A stretch of DNA of 64,000 nucleotides, taken from assembly GCA_020849855.1 (NCBI GenBank), contig JADZFO010000010.1, positions 1 to 64,000 on the forward strand, read 5' to 3'. The DNA comes from a bacterium. GTDB lineage: Bacteria; 4484-113; JAFGCY01. The position numbers were made by a program, and so were the translations under genes. The number at the start of each line of letters is the position of its first letter. Positions within the stretch are counted from its first letter, which is position 1. Positions 35,307 through 42,694 of the stretch are shown here, one piece after another. The notes below the pieces were generated by a model. That model was not told the DNA's origin and searched no databases. It saw nothing but the letters and a program-made list of their open reading frames with translations.

Positions 35307-36266
35307 TCAGTCAGCCTGATCCCCGCGGGTCCCGTCCGGTGAAGCCGTGTGCGGCTCGGCGGGACCGCCGGGGCGGTCACTCAGCGCGTTTGCGGTTGAA
35401 TGATGATCATGGGCCAGTGCCTCCTGGCTGAACTTCCAGGAGCGCGCAGTATACCAGATCGAGAGGGCCAGCAGGCCGAGGGTCACCGGCAGCCCGGCCT
35501 CCGGCCCGAAGGCGCCGCCACTGAGCAGGCCCGGCTGAGCGCCGGCAATGCCGATGCCGTACTGCGCCGCGCTGAAGTGGATGCCGCTGACCGGCAGGCC
35601 CAGGATGGCCAGCGCGAAGTTCCAGATGAAGTGCGCGCTCCAGGCGCCCAGCAGCGAGCGCTGCCAGAGCATCAGCGCGCCGAGCCAGTAGCCCGCCAGG
35701 GCGATGTTGGCCAGGGCGATGGGCGAGACCTCGGGGTTGCGCGAGTGCACGGCGGCGAAGGCCAGGCTGACCACCAGGTTGGCGCTGAGGCAGCAGAAGA
35801 ACCATACGCGTCCGCCGGCGCTGCGCGGGATGAAGAAGCTGCAGATCCACAGCAGCAGCAAGGCAAGCAGCGACAGAGCGAAGCCGCGGAAGAGCGCCTC
35901 CTCAAAGAGGCTTTGCAGCAGGAAGAGCAGCTTGGAGCCGAGGCGGACCTGGTTGTCGATCAGGCGCAGGCCCGGCTCAAAGGCCTGCCAGCCCGGCCGG
36001 GCCGGGGAGTAGGCGCCAAGGGCCAGGGCGGGCAGGACGGCAAAGCCCAGCAGGAAGAGGCCGTTGCCAAGGCCGGCGGCGAAGTCGAGGGCGCCGGCAC
36101 GGGCCAGGGCCGGCAGGCCGCGCGGCGGCAGGCTGAGCCAGCGCGCCAGGCCAAAGCGCAGCAGCAGCCACAGCGAGACAAGCCCGAAGGGCAGCACAAA
36201 GAGATTGGCGATGAGATAGAAGCCCGTCTCGCGATACAGATCCGCCGCGCTGCTGATCTCCCCCAT
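35307..36266 (-). CDS. CPBP family intramembrane metalloprotease
   Basis: 319 residues, about eight membrane helices. Contains the family motifs EEALFRG (EExxxR), FAAVHSRN (FxxxH) and HFIWNF, the predicted zinc-coordinating and catalytic residues of CAAX-protease/bacteriocin-processing (CPBP, formerly Abi) enzymes. Its ATG overlaps the stop of the glycosyltransferase gene (TGATG), so the two are translationally coupled. The hydrophilic tail after about 285 is probably disordered. Substrate unknown. Confidence 0.83.
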   Translation of the reverse strand: MGEISSAADLYRETGFYLIANLFVLPFGLVSLWLLLRFGLARWLSLPPRGLPALARAGALDFAAGLGNGLFLLGFAVLPALALGAYSPARPGWQAFEPGLRLIDNQVRLGSKLLFLLQSLFEEALFRGFALSLLALLLLWICSFFIPRSAGGRVWFFCCLSANLVVSLAFAAVHSRNPEVSPIALANIALAGYWLGALMLWQRSLLGAWSAHFIWNFALAILGLPVSGIHFSAAQYGIGIAGAQPGLLSGGAFGPEAGLPVTLGLLALSIWYTARSWKFSQEALAHDHHSTANALSDRPGGPAEPHTASPDGTRGDQAD

Positions 36267-37438
36267 CAGGCCCGGGCCTCTTCGAGCACCTGCTCCAGCT
36301 CGGCGGCGGCCTTGTCCCAGGAGAAGAGCCGCGCGCGCTGCCAGGCCTGGCGGCCGAAGTCCTCGCGCAGGGCCTTGTCGCGGGCCATGGTCAGGGCGGC
36401 GCGGCAGAGCTCGTCATAGTTCAGCTCGGGCACCAGGATGCCGGAGGCGTGCTCGGCGTGCGCGCCGACCTCATAGGCCACGGTCGGCACGCCGTGCCAG
36501 GCGGCCTCGAGGATCGGCAGGTTGAAGCCCTCCCAGCGCGCGGCGGTGACATAGAAATCGAGGCTGGCATAGAAGCCCGGCATGTCCGCCGGCGCCGTGT
36601 TCAGCAGGGGCAGCGCGCCCTGCTCGCGGACCCAGTGGCCGTCCTCCTCCGAGCCGATGCCGCACATGGCCAGCATGATGCGGCTGTCGCGCTCGGCGAG
36701 GCGGCGGCCCAGGCGCATCACCTCGGTAGTGCCCTTGTAGGCCGGGTGCTGGCGGTGCAGGCGGCCACAGTAGCCCAGCAGCAGCGCGTTCTCCGGGATG
36801 CCACAGCGCTCTCGAAAGCCGCTGCGCAGGGCCGCGCGGTCATAGTGCGCGTCGACCGTCGAGCTGGCGGGGTCGAGGTCCCAGGCCGGCCAGTAGTGGT
36901 CGCCGCCCAGATGGATCACCGTGCCGCGGGCCTGCTGCTCGGCCGTCTGCTGCTCGTGCAGGAAGCGGCTGATGGAGACGATGCGCGCGGAGCGGTTCTT
37001 GAAGACGAGGTCCTCGGAGTGGTGCAGCCAGGCCCAGTTCAGCTTGCGCTTCCAGGTAAAGCCGTCAGTGGGCACATTGCCGAAGTTGAAGAAGACCTGC
37101 GGCGTGTCCAGCACGGTACCGGCGGCGTAGTAGGGGTGGGTGCAGGGCAGGAGCACGTCATAGCCGCGGCCGGCCTCGGCCAGCTCGCGGCGCAGGCGGC
37201 CGAGCGCGATCTGGGCGTTGCGCTCCAGGATGGGGAGGGCGCGGTTGGCGGAGTCGCCATGCACGGTGATCTTATGCAGGCCGTAGGGCTGGTTCAGGTA
37301 GGTGTCGTCGAAGGTCGGCGTCCAGACGTCCACCTGATGGCCGCGGCGGGTCAGGCGCAGGGCCAGCTCATGCACGGTGAGGTCCACGCCATAGCCCAGC
37401 AGCATGCGCGTGGTGAAGAAGGCGATTCGCACTCTCAT
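36266..37438 (-). CDS. GT4-like glycosyltransferase
   Basis: About 390 residues. The N-terminus (RIAFFTTRMLLGYGVDLTVHELALRLTRRGHQV) is a GT-B acceptor domain; LLGYCGRLHRQHPAYKGTTEVMRLGRRLAER and the late EAAWHGVPTVAYEVGAHAE belong to the GT4 donor domain with its C-terminal acidic motif. The start is uncertain: an in-frame ATG at 37453 lies inside a palindromic repeat and the one at 37438 directly follows it; neither has a clear ribosome site. The repeat may have displaced the original 5' end. First gene of a minus-strand group with the CPBP protease and permeases. Confidence 0.85.
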   Translation of the reverse strand: MRVRIAFFTTRMLLGYGVDLTVHELALRLTRRGHQVDVWTPTFDDTYLNQPYGLHKITVHGDSANRALPILERNAQIALGRLRRELAEAGRGYDVLLPCTHPYYAAGTVLDTPQVFFNFGNVPTDGFTWKRKLNWAWLHHSEDLVFKNRSARIVSISRFLHEQQTAEQQARGTVIHLGGDHYWPAWDLDPASSTVDAHYDRAALRSGFRERCGIPENALLLGYCGRLHRQHPAYKGTTEVMRLGRRLAERDSRIMLAMCGIGSEEDGHWVREQGALPLLNTAPADMPGFYASLDFYVTAARWEGFNLPILEAAWHGVPTVAYEVGAHAEHASGILVPELNYDELCRAALTMARDKALREDFGRQAWQRARLFSWDKAAAELEQVLEEARA

Positions 37439-37441
37439 ATT

Positions 37442-37465
37442 GTAGGGGCGCACAGAGTGCGCCCG
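37442..37465. repeat. Half GTAGGGGC palindromic element at glycosyltransferase start
   Basis: GTAGGGGCGCAC-AGA-GTGCGCCCG: a short hairpin with the same GTAGGGGC end as the element in kdsA, directly upstream of the ATG at 37438. Confidence 0.6.
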
Positions 37466-37504
37466 GCAGGGCTGATGTCGAAAGTCAAGAGTGCGGCAAG
37501 AGGC

Positions 37505-37536
37505 GTGAAGAGTGAAGAGTGAAGAGTGAAGAGTGA
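37505..37536. repeat. Tandem GTGAAGA repeat in purine-rich spacer
   Basis: About 4.5 copies of the 7-nt unit GTGAAGA, followed to about 37610 by degenerate copies (GTGGAGA, GTTAAGA). The whole 37490-37640 spacer is purine-rich on the plus strand and has no credible gene. Confidence 0.8.
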
Positions 37537-37646
37537 GCGTGGAGAGTGAGGCGTGAAGAGTTAAGCATGGAGAGAGGAGAAAGAAGAGTGGAGAGTTAAG
37601 AGTGCTGAAGGCGGGGAGGTGGAAATTAGAAGGCGTTGGCCGAAGA

Positions 37647-37673
37647 CTCGGAACGCCGGCTGCAAGCCGGCCT
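37647..37673 (-). repeat. REP palindrome, copy 1 (27 bp)
   Basis: Begins CTCGGAACGCCGGC and ends AAGCCGGCCT. It is the exact reverse complement of the two copies on the other side of the RAYT gene, and lies 1 nt beyond the RAYT stop codon. Confidence 0.9.
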
Positions 37674-37674
37674 C

Positions 37675-38301
37675 TCAGCTCTTCCTGTAGAGCTCAAAAC
37701 TCCCGGTTTGTATCCGCCAGCGGGCGCTGCTGAAGGCAAAGTCTTCAGGGCGGCGGCAGATTCCGCAGAGTACCGGGTTGGCCTCGATGTACTCAACAGT
37801 CCGCCGCAGGTGATCATCGTCTCGGATCGCCCGGTCGAAGTACTCCCGCTCCCAGAATGCCCCCTCCCGGCCGAGCAGTCTGTTGATCACCCCGCCGGTG
37901 TAGGACTTGCAGCCATGCATCACTTTCGACAGCGGGTAAGCATCCACAAGCTCAATCAGCATATGCACGTGGTTGGCCATGACGCACCAGGCCAGCAGAT
38001 GGTAGTGCGAAGAATCGTGGTGCAGCAGATTGTCCTGAACAACTCGCGCGGCAGCGGGAATACGCAGAGCGCAGGCACCGTGACACTGATCCAGCAGTTC
38101 CTCCAGCGCCTGCCTGCGCTCCGCCTGCTGCGATGCCGGAATGCCTTGGAGCAGCCGATACACGAGCGCCTTGGGAAGTGAGTCGGCGGTTCTGTAGGTA
38201 ACGAACTGCAGGCTGCCATGACCCGTGTAATGGGGCAGATAGCCTCGCGAGCGCCATTGCGGTGCGTCCGAGTACTTCTGCATCATTTCGACTTTATACA
38301 C
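37675..38301 (-). CDS. REP-associated tyrosine transposase (RAYT, Y1_Tnp)
   Basis: 208 residues. CVMANHVHMLIEL holds the HUH metal-binding pair, and EYFDRAIRDDDHLRRTVEYIEANPV contains the tyrosine region and the YxxxNP signature of the TnpA_REP branch of the IS200/IS605-like Y1 transposases. RAYTs nick and move REP palindromes as single strands. Identical 27-bp REPs lie on both sides, inverted relative to each other, which identifies likely substrates. Starts at GTG 38301, with a perfect TATAAT exactly 6 nt upstream and no ribosome site. Confidence 0.92.
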   Translation of the reverse strand: MYKVEMMQKYSDAPQWRSRGYLPHYTGHGSLQFVTYRTADSLPKALVYRLLQGIPASQQAERRQALEELLDQCHGACALRIPAAARVVQDNLLHHDSSHYHLLAWCVMANHVHMLIELVDAYPLSKVMHGCKSYTGGVINRLLGREGAFWEREYFDRAIRDDDHLRRTVEYIEANPVLCGICRRPEDFAFSSARWRIQTGSFELYRKS

Positions 38302-38307
38302 GCTTTT

Positions 38308-38313
38308 ATTATA
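38308..38313 (-). promoter_or_regulatory. -10 element of RAYT gene (leaderless)
   Basis: TATAAT on the minus strand, 6 nt before the GTG at 38301. The -35 position falls in the neighbouring REP. Confidence 0.5.
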
Positions 38314-38323
38314 ACACGGGGAA

Positions 38324-38350
38324 AGGCCGGCTTGCAGCCGGCGTTCCGAG
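38324..38350 (+). repeat. REP palindrome, copy 2 (27 bp)
   Basis: Starts AGGCCGGCTTGCAGCCGGC and ends GTTCCGAG; GCCGGC-TTGCA-GCCGGC forms the hairpin. Identical to copy 3 and to the reverse complement of copy 1. Confidence 0.9.
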
Positions 38351-38372
38351 TCCTGGTGCAGCTTGCGAGCAG

Positions 38373-38399
38373 AGGCCGGCTTGCAGCCGGCGTTCCGAG
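38373..38399 (+). repeat. REP palindrome, copy 3 (27 bp)
   Basis: Identical to copy 2, same orientation, 22 nt downstream. The pair resembles the paired REP units mobilised by RAYTs. Confidence 0.9.
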
Positions 38400-38466
38400 G
38401 CGGCAGGCCACTTTGCTCACGAGTGGAGCAGCGCCGGGATCGAATGCTGCCTATGCTGAAGGGGGG

Positions 38467-39615
38467 TTATTGATGTTCTTTCGCCGCCTGCGCCGCCGAG
38501 GAATTCTGCTGATCCTGCTGATCGCTCTGATCCTGGCCTGGATCATCTGGCGCTTCGTCAATATCCCGGTCTTCAATGTGGTCAATGTGATCAAGTGAGG
38601 CCAGTTCGGCAGTAAGGGCTGATTGCTTCTGCACGGTCCCTTGTGTTCCTTCAAAAAGCCCTGATTCCTGAGCTGCGGAAAGTTCACTGGCGTCATCCCG
38701 GTACTGCCCGAACAGATATAGATAAAGCTCCTCGGCATTAATCTGGGCGGCGTCCGATCCCGGCAGGCGGGTCCAGAGCTCGTCCTTGTTGTGGCTTCGG
38801 ATTATCAGGCTGCTAAAGGACAGTAATCCAAGGTAGAACAGCATGAAGGAAACAGCGGAAAGAAGTCGCTCCAGCTCAGGGGCGAGAGCCTGATCTGGAG
38901 GCTCAAAAGCGTTGCCGCCTAGCAGCCAGTAGAACAAGCCCGCGCCGCTGGAAATGATCAGCCAGACAGGTAGTGGCGATTTGTCCTGGCCGCTGCCGAT
39001 GCTGGAAACTGAGCGGCCGGCCAGGTAGTGCAGAGTCAGGCCGATGGCGGCGAAGGCAGTTACCAGCGCCAGGCGGATGTCTATCGTCAGGTCAAACAGC
39101 CGCGGAAAACAAAAGAAGAACGGCATGATCCACCAGAAGCTGAGCCCGGGGCGCAGGGGCTGATCAGAGGCGAGATACCAGTTCAGGTTCCGTCGCACAT
39201 GTCTGGCCCAGGCTTCGATGCTGCGTGGACGGGTAAATCTGGCCCAGGCCGACCAGGGCCAGGGCAGGGCATCAGCCATGTCAGGCAACATGGTTTCGGC
39301 TTCGATCATCCGCGAGGCGAGTCCACTTGCCTGCAGCCTCCCGCGGATGTGGCCGCGATACTCGGCCAGCTCCCTGGGATCGGTTGCGCCTTCGACTATC
39401 GCCCGCCTGTGGTGTTCGACCGGGCGGACAGCTTCAAGGATGCGCTGAGCCGCCGGGTTGCTGACATGCGAGCTGACCCAGCGATTCGTCGGCAGATCCG
39501 GCCATTTCGCCAGCTCCGGCGGCGGCGGCGGGTTGCGGACCGCATCAACCGTCACGCCCGCGGCACGGTGGGCGGCTGAGAACCAAAGCGCAAATTTGTC
39601 GCGCAGGGATGTCAT
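38467..39615 (-). CDS. Multi-pass membrane protein of unknown function
   Basis: 382 residues, not recognised. A soluble N-terminal part (1-165) is followed by three or four membrane helices (FWWIMPFFFCFPRLFDL; RLALVTAFAAIGLTLHYLAG; VWLIISSGAGLFYWLLGG; FMLFYLGLLSFSSLI). The C-terminal tail is acidic and glutamine-rich (DQSDQQDQQ) and probably disordered. A TATAGT lies upstream of the ATG. Its 3' end overlaps a short antisense reading frame (38473-38598). No operon partner. Confidence 0.65.
   Translation of the reverse strand: MTSLRDKFALWFSAAHRAAGVTVDAVRNPPPPPELAKWPDLPTNRWVSSHVSNPAAQRILEAVRPVEHHRRAIVEGATDPRELAEYRGHIRGRLQASGLASRMIEAETMLPDMADALPWPWSAWARFTRPRSIEAWARHVRRNLNWYLASDQPLRPGLSFWWIMPFFFCFPRLFDLTIDIRLALVTAFAAIGLTLHYLAGRSVSSIGSGQDKSPLPVWLIISSGAGLFYWLLGGNAFEPPDQALAPELERLLSAVSFMLFYLGLLSFSSLIIRSHNKDELWTRLPGSDAAQINAEELYLYLFGQYRDDASELSAAQESGLFEGTQGTVQKQSALTAELASLDHIDHIEDRDIDEAPDDPGQDQSDQQDQQNSSAAQAAKEHQ
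38473..38598 (+). CDS. Possible 41-residue membrane miniprotein, antisense to the gene at 38467
   Basis: Starts MFFRRLRRRG, followed by one strong hydrophobic helix (ILLILLIALILAWIIWRF) and a short tail. AGGGGGG lies 9 nt before the ATG, a good ribosome site, and the charge pattern is that of a real single-pass peptide. It lies wholly antisense to the acidic tail of the minus-strand gene, whose Asp/Gln-rich codons would by themselves generate a Leu/Ile-rich complement. It may be an artefact. Confidence 0.25.
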   Translation: MFFRRLRRRGILLILLIALILAWIIWRFVNIPVFNVVNVIK

Positions 39616-39896
39616 TCGCGTTGGGATGACTATAGCGCGATGCCTGCTGCGAAAAGTTCAGCCACAGAGAGCATGGAGAGCACAGACCTCAGACTCAAGT
39701 TAGGTGAACAAGGGCGCGTGCCGAAAGCAATGTGCAGATTGAAGAGTTCAAAGTTGAGAGTGCATGGAAGGTGGCGACTGCAAGGCGCTGGACGAAGGCG
39801 CGGAGCGCGGGCTGCTGGCGCAGCCAGAGCCCGCATTCATGATTCTGCCATTCCTGGGGCAAAGGTGAACTTGCTTTGTCAGACTGCGCTAAGTGG

Positions 39897-40826
39897 ATGA
39901 TGCAAAGAAAGCGGTCCCCTGCCTTGCAGGCGGCCCGCGCTCCGCGCCCGGCCCGCGGCGTCCTGCTATGCTGTGCAGCGGCCGCGCTGGCGGCATGGAG
40001 CGGGCTTATGGCGATGGACCACGATGCTGTGTTGAACGCGCCGGGCGAGGACCGGACGCGCATCCTGCAGGAGATCTGCGAGGGCAGCGGCGCCGACGGC
40101 CTGATCGCCTGGCTCTCCGCCGCCCGCAGCGATGAGACGCGGCGCAAGCTCTTCGGCCAGGCCCAGCAGCAGCTGGACCTGCGCAGCTGGCCCGCCGGCA
40201 ACCTGGACGACTATATCCAGGTCTCGCGCGCCGGCATCGCCGAGTATGTGCGCCAGAGCGATGAGCTGGCCCTTGACGACCCGCAGCTGAGCGTGAAGCT
40301 GCTCGACAGCGCCAACGCGATGAGCTACAACCTCAGCGCATCGCTGGCCGACTGCTGGCCCGGCGACGAGCTGCCCCGCGAGCGCCGCCACCACAGCGAA
40401 GGCTTCAACGCCGCCGAGAACTGCGTGCGCTGGCGCCAGCAGCTGGGCAAGGGGCCCTACAGCCTGCAGATGGCCTACTGGGCCGGCGGTGTCCACCTGC
40501 TGGCCCTGGAAGACCTTACCGGCGCCCTGCAGTATTTCGAGCAGGAGCTGGAGGCGGCCCTGGCCTATTCCCGCGAGCAGGGCAAGAGCGAAGAAAGCGG
40601 CGCGGAGGCTGACTTCTGCCTGCTGCTGGCCCACGGCTGCCGCGGCATCGCCCGCATGCTCAGCGGCGACCGCGAGGGCCAGGCCGAGTATGAGGCCGCG
40701 ATGGACGCCTTCAACGAGCAGCTGGCTTCGGACAACAGCGAGCTGCGCGAGGATGCCGAGATCGGCCTGGGCCAGCTGCGCAAGCTGTACCAGCGGCGCG
40801 TGCTGGGCCTCAGCGCCGAGGCCTGA
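39897..40826 (+). CDS. Putative secreted protein with TPR-like helices
   Basis: About 309 residues. A basic N-terminus (RKRSPALQAARAPRPARG) leads into a hydrophobic stretch (VLLCCAAAALAAWSGLMA), a probable signal peptide or anchor. The rest is helical with paired-helix patterns such as AGGVHLLALEDLTGALQYFEQELEAALAYSREQG, reminiscent of tetratricopeptide repeats. No enzyme motif. ATG 39897 or 39900 is preferred over 39876. Function unknown. The upstream gap (39616-39896) holds only purine-rich remnants like those at 37505-37610. Confidence 0.6.
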   Translation: MMQRKRSPALQAARAPRPARGVLLCCAAAALAAWSGLMAMDHDAVLNAPGEDRTRILQEICEGSGADGLIAWLSAARSDETRRKLFGQAQQQLDLRSWPAGNLDDYIQVSRAGIAEYVRQSDELALDDPQLSVKLLDSANAMSYNLSASLADCWPGDELPRERRHHSEGFNAAENCVRWRQQLGKGPYSLQMAYWAGGVHLLALEDLTGALQYFEQELEAALAYSREQGKSEESGAEADFCLLLAHGCRGIARMLSGDREGQAEYEAAMDAFNEQLASDNSELREDAEIGLGQLRKLYQRRVLGLSAEA

Positions 40827-40842
40827 GCCTGCCAGCCTGCGC

Positions 40843-40870
40843 TTGACCTGCCTGCCGGGTTAGCTATACT
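40843..40870 (+). promoter_or_regulatory. Sigma70-like promoter of proline dehydrogenase gene
   Basis: TTGACC (40843-40848), 16-nt spacer, TATACT (40865-40870). CAGGAGGA follows as the ribosome binding site before the GTG at 40897. Confidence 0.7.
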
Positions 40871-40896
40871 TATTCCCTGCTTCGCAGGAGGATTGT

Positions 40897-41793
40897 GTGA
40901 GCTTAATCGGCGGGCTGGTGAAGACAGTCCTGCCCTATGTCCCCCGGTCTGTGGTGGGCCGGGTTGCAGCGCGCTACGTGGCTGGAGAGACTCTCGCCGC
41001 CGCACTGGATACCGTGCGGCTGCTCAACAGCGGCGGGGCCTGCACCACAGTGGACATTCTGGGCGAAAGCATCGCTGAGGCCAGCGCCGCGCGCGCGGCG
41101 GTCGAGCAGTACAGCACCCTGATCCAGGCCATCGCCTCCAGCGGCCTGGACAGCACGGTTTCGCTCAAACCCACCATGCTGGGCCTGCTGCAGGGCAAGG
41201 ACGCCTGCCGCGAGAACCTGGAGACGCTTTACCGCCTGGCGCAGGAGCTTCGCGTGGTGCTGACCATCGACATGGAGGACAGCACCACCACCGACGCCAC
41301 CCTGGGGCTCTTCGGCGAGATGCAGCAGCGCTATGGCAATGCCGGCTGCGTGCTGCAGGCCTACCTGCGCCGCACGCGCCATGACATCGAAGCCCTGCCG
41401 GCGGGCAGCAACGTGCGCCTGTGCAAGGGCATTTACGTGGAGCCCCGCGAACGGGCCTACAAGGAGTTCCAGGAGATCCGCGGCAACTTCCTTGAATGCC
41501 TGCGCGACCTTTTCGCCGCCGGGCACTATGTGGGCATCGCGACCCACGACGACTGGCTGGTCGACCGCGCCCTGAGCATCATTAACAGCCTGGGCCTGAG
41601 CCATGAGCAGTATGAGTTCCAGATGCTGCTGGGCGTGCGCGAGAAGCTGCGCTATCAGATCCTCGACGCCGGCCACCGCCTGCGGGTCTATGTGCCCTAT
41701 GGCCGCGACTGGTATGCCTACTCCATCCGCCGCCTGCGCGAGAACCCCGCCGTGGCGATCCACGTGATCAAGGCCATGCTCGGGATGGGCTAG
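40897..41793 (+). CDS. Proline dehydrogenase (FAD-dependent, monofunctional)
   Basis: 298 residues, the size of stand-alone bacterial PRODH. Oxidises L-proline to pyrroline-5-carboxylate, passing electrons to the respiratory chain. TIDMED, VLQAYLRRTRHDIEAL, VRLCKGIYVEP, GIATHD, YEFQMLLGVRE and RVYVPYGRDWYAYSIRRLRENP are the barrel strands and the arginine-rich C-terminal helix of the family. The GTG is set by a good ribosome site. The partner P5C dehydrogenase is not adjacent, so it acts as a separate enzyme here. Confidence 0.93.
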   Translation: MSLIGGLVKTVLPYVPRSVVGRVAARYVAGETLAAALDTVRLLNSGGACTTVDILGESIAEASAARAAVEQYSTLIQAIASSGLDSTVSLKPTMLGLLQGKDACRENLETLYRLAQELRVVLTIDMEDSTTTDATLGLFGEMQQRYGNAGCVLQAYLRRTRHDIEALPAGSNVRLCKGIYVEPRERAYKEFQEIRGNFLECLRDLFAAGHYVGIATHDDWLVDRALSIINSLGLSHEQYEFQMLLGVREKLRYQILDAGHRLRVYVPYGRDWYAYSIRRLRENPAVAIHVIKAMLGMG

Positions 41794-41851
41794 CAGGGCG
41801 CAAGGCAGGAGGCGCAGGGCAGAAGGCGCAGTCGGCTGCCTGCCGTGGTCC

Positions 41852-41857
41852 TACAAT
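41852..41857 (+). promoter_or_regulatory. -10 element of membrane protein gene (leaderless)
   Basis: TACAAT, exactly 6 nt before the GTG at 41864; identical hexamer and spacing to selA. Confidence 0.45.
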
Positions 41858-41863
41858 CACGCC

Positions 41864-42622
41864 GTGATCCGGACCGGCACGCTGTATCTGGCTGAGCTGC
41901 GCAAGCTGGCGCGGGCTGACGGCCGCCTGCACCTTGCCGTCAGCGTGCTGAGCGTGATGCTGGCCGGGCTGGTCCTGGGCGCCCGGGTCGACCCGCAGCT
42001 GGGGGTCTACAGCCTGCGCTCGCTGCTCGCCGCCTGGCCCTCCGTGCTGCTGGCCGGCGCGCTGGGCCTTGGCCTGCTGGCACCGGCCTACTACTGGGCG
42101 CTGGCGCAGTACCGCTACTACTGCGCCTGGACCCTGCTGGACAGCGGCCTGATGTACCTGGCCCTGGAGCATGAACCGGCGGAGATGCTGGGCGCCCTGG
42201 CCAGCCGTGAACGCCGCGCGCGCCACGGGGCGGCCGGGCTGCTGGGCGCCGGCGCCGGGGCCGGCCAGGCGGGCGGAGCGCTGAGCTTCCGCGGGCGGAT
42301 GGACGCCCTGCTGCGCAGCTACGGCGCCTGCTGCAACGCGCTGCTTTACCAGGCCTGGCCCGCGCCCCTGCGCTGGCTGGACCTGGGCGTGATCTTCATC
42401 AGCGCGGCGGGCCTGATCTGGATCGGGCTGCTGATCGGCACCGCAGTACTGCCCTACATGCTTAACCCTTATGGCGCAGCGCCCGGGGCGCAGGTGCTGG
42501 GCCAGCTGCGTCTGGCGGCGCTGTGCGTGCTGGCGGCGATGCTGATGCGGGGCTGTCTGCGCCGGGCGCGCTTTGATGCCCTGCGCCTGGCTCTGGCAGA
42601 TGTGCTGGAGGGGGAAGACTGA
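41864..42622 (+). CDS. Membrane protein of unknown function
   Basis: 252 residues from a GTG. About five hydrophobic segments: LHLAVSVLSVMLAGLVLGA, LLAAWPSVLLAGALGLGLLA, YYWALAQYRYYCAWTLL, LDLGVIFISAAGLIWIGLLI and LGQLRLAALCVLAAMLM. A Gly/Ala-rich hydrophilic loop lies near 110-145. It loosely resembles membrane subunits of ABC-2 exporters, but I see no firm motif. Short palindrome-bearing spacer to the convergent gene. Confidence 0.6.
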   Translation: MIRTGTLYLAELRKLARADGRLHLAVSVLSVMLAGLVLGARVDPQLGVYSLRSLLAAWPSVLLAGALGLGLLAPAYYWALAQYRYYCAWTLLDSGLMYLALEHEPAEMLGALASRERRARHGAAGLLGAGAGAGQAGGALSFRGRMDALLRSYGACCNALLYQAWPAPLRWLDLGVIFISAAGLIWIGLLIGTAVLPYMLNPYGAAPGAQVLGQLRLAALCVLAAMLMRGCLRRARFDALRLALADVLEGED

Positions 42623-42659
42623 CGCGGCTCAGATGCGAGGTTTGGTCTTTGTTGCATAT

Positions 42660-42677
42660 TGCTGCATAGATGCAGCA
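42660..42677. repeat. 18-bp palindrome between convergent genes
   Basis: TGCTGCAT-AG-ATGCAGCA, perfect 8-bp arms. There is no T-tract, so it is not a standard terminator; its position between two converging genes suggests a role in 3' end formation or a protein site. Confidence 0.45.
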
Positions 42678-42694
42678 GACGTGGCTGTGTACTA

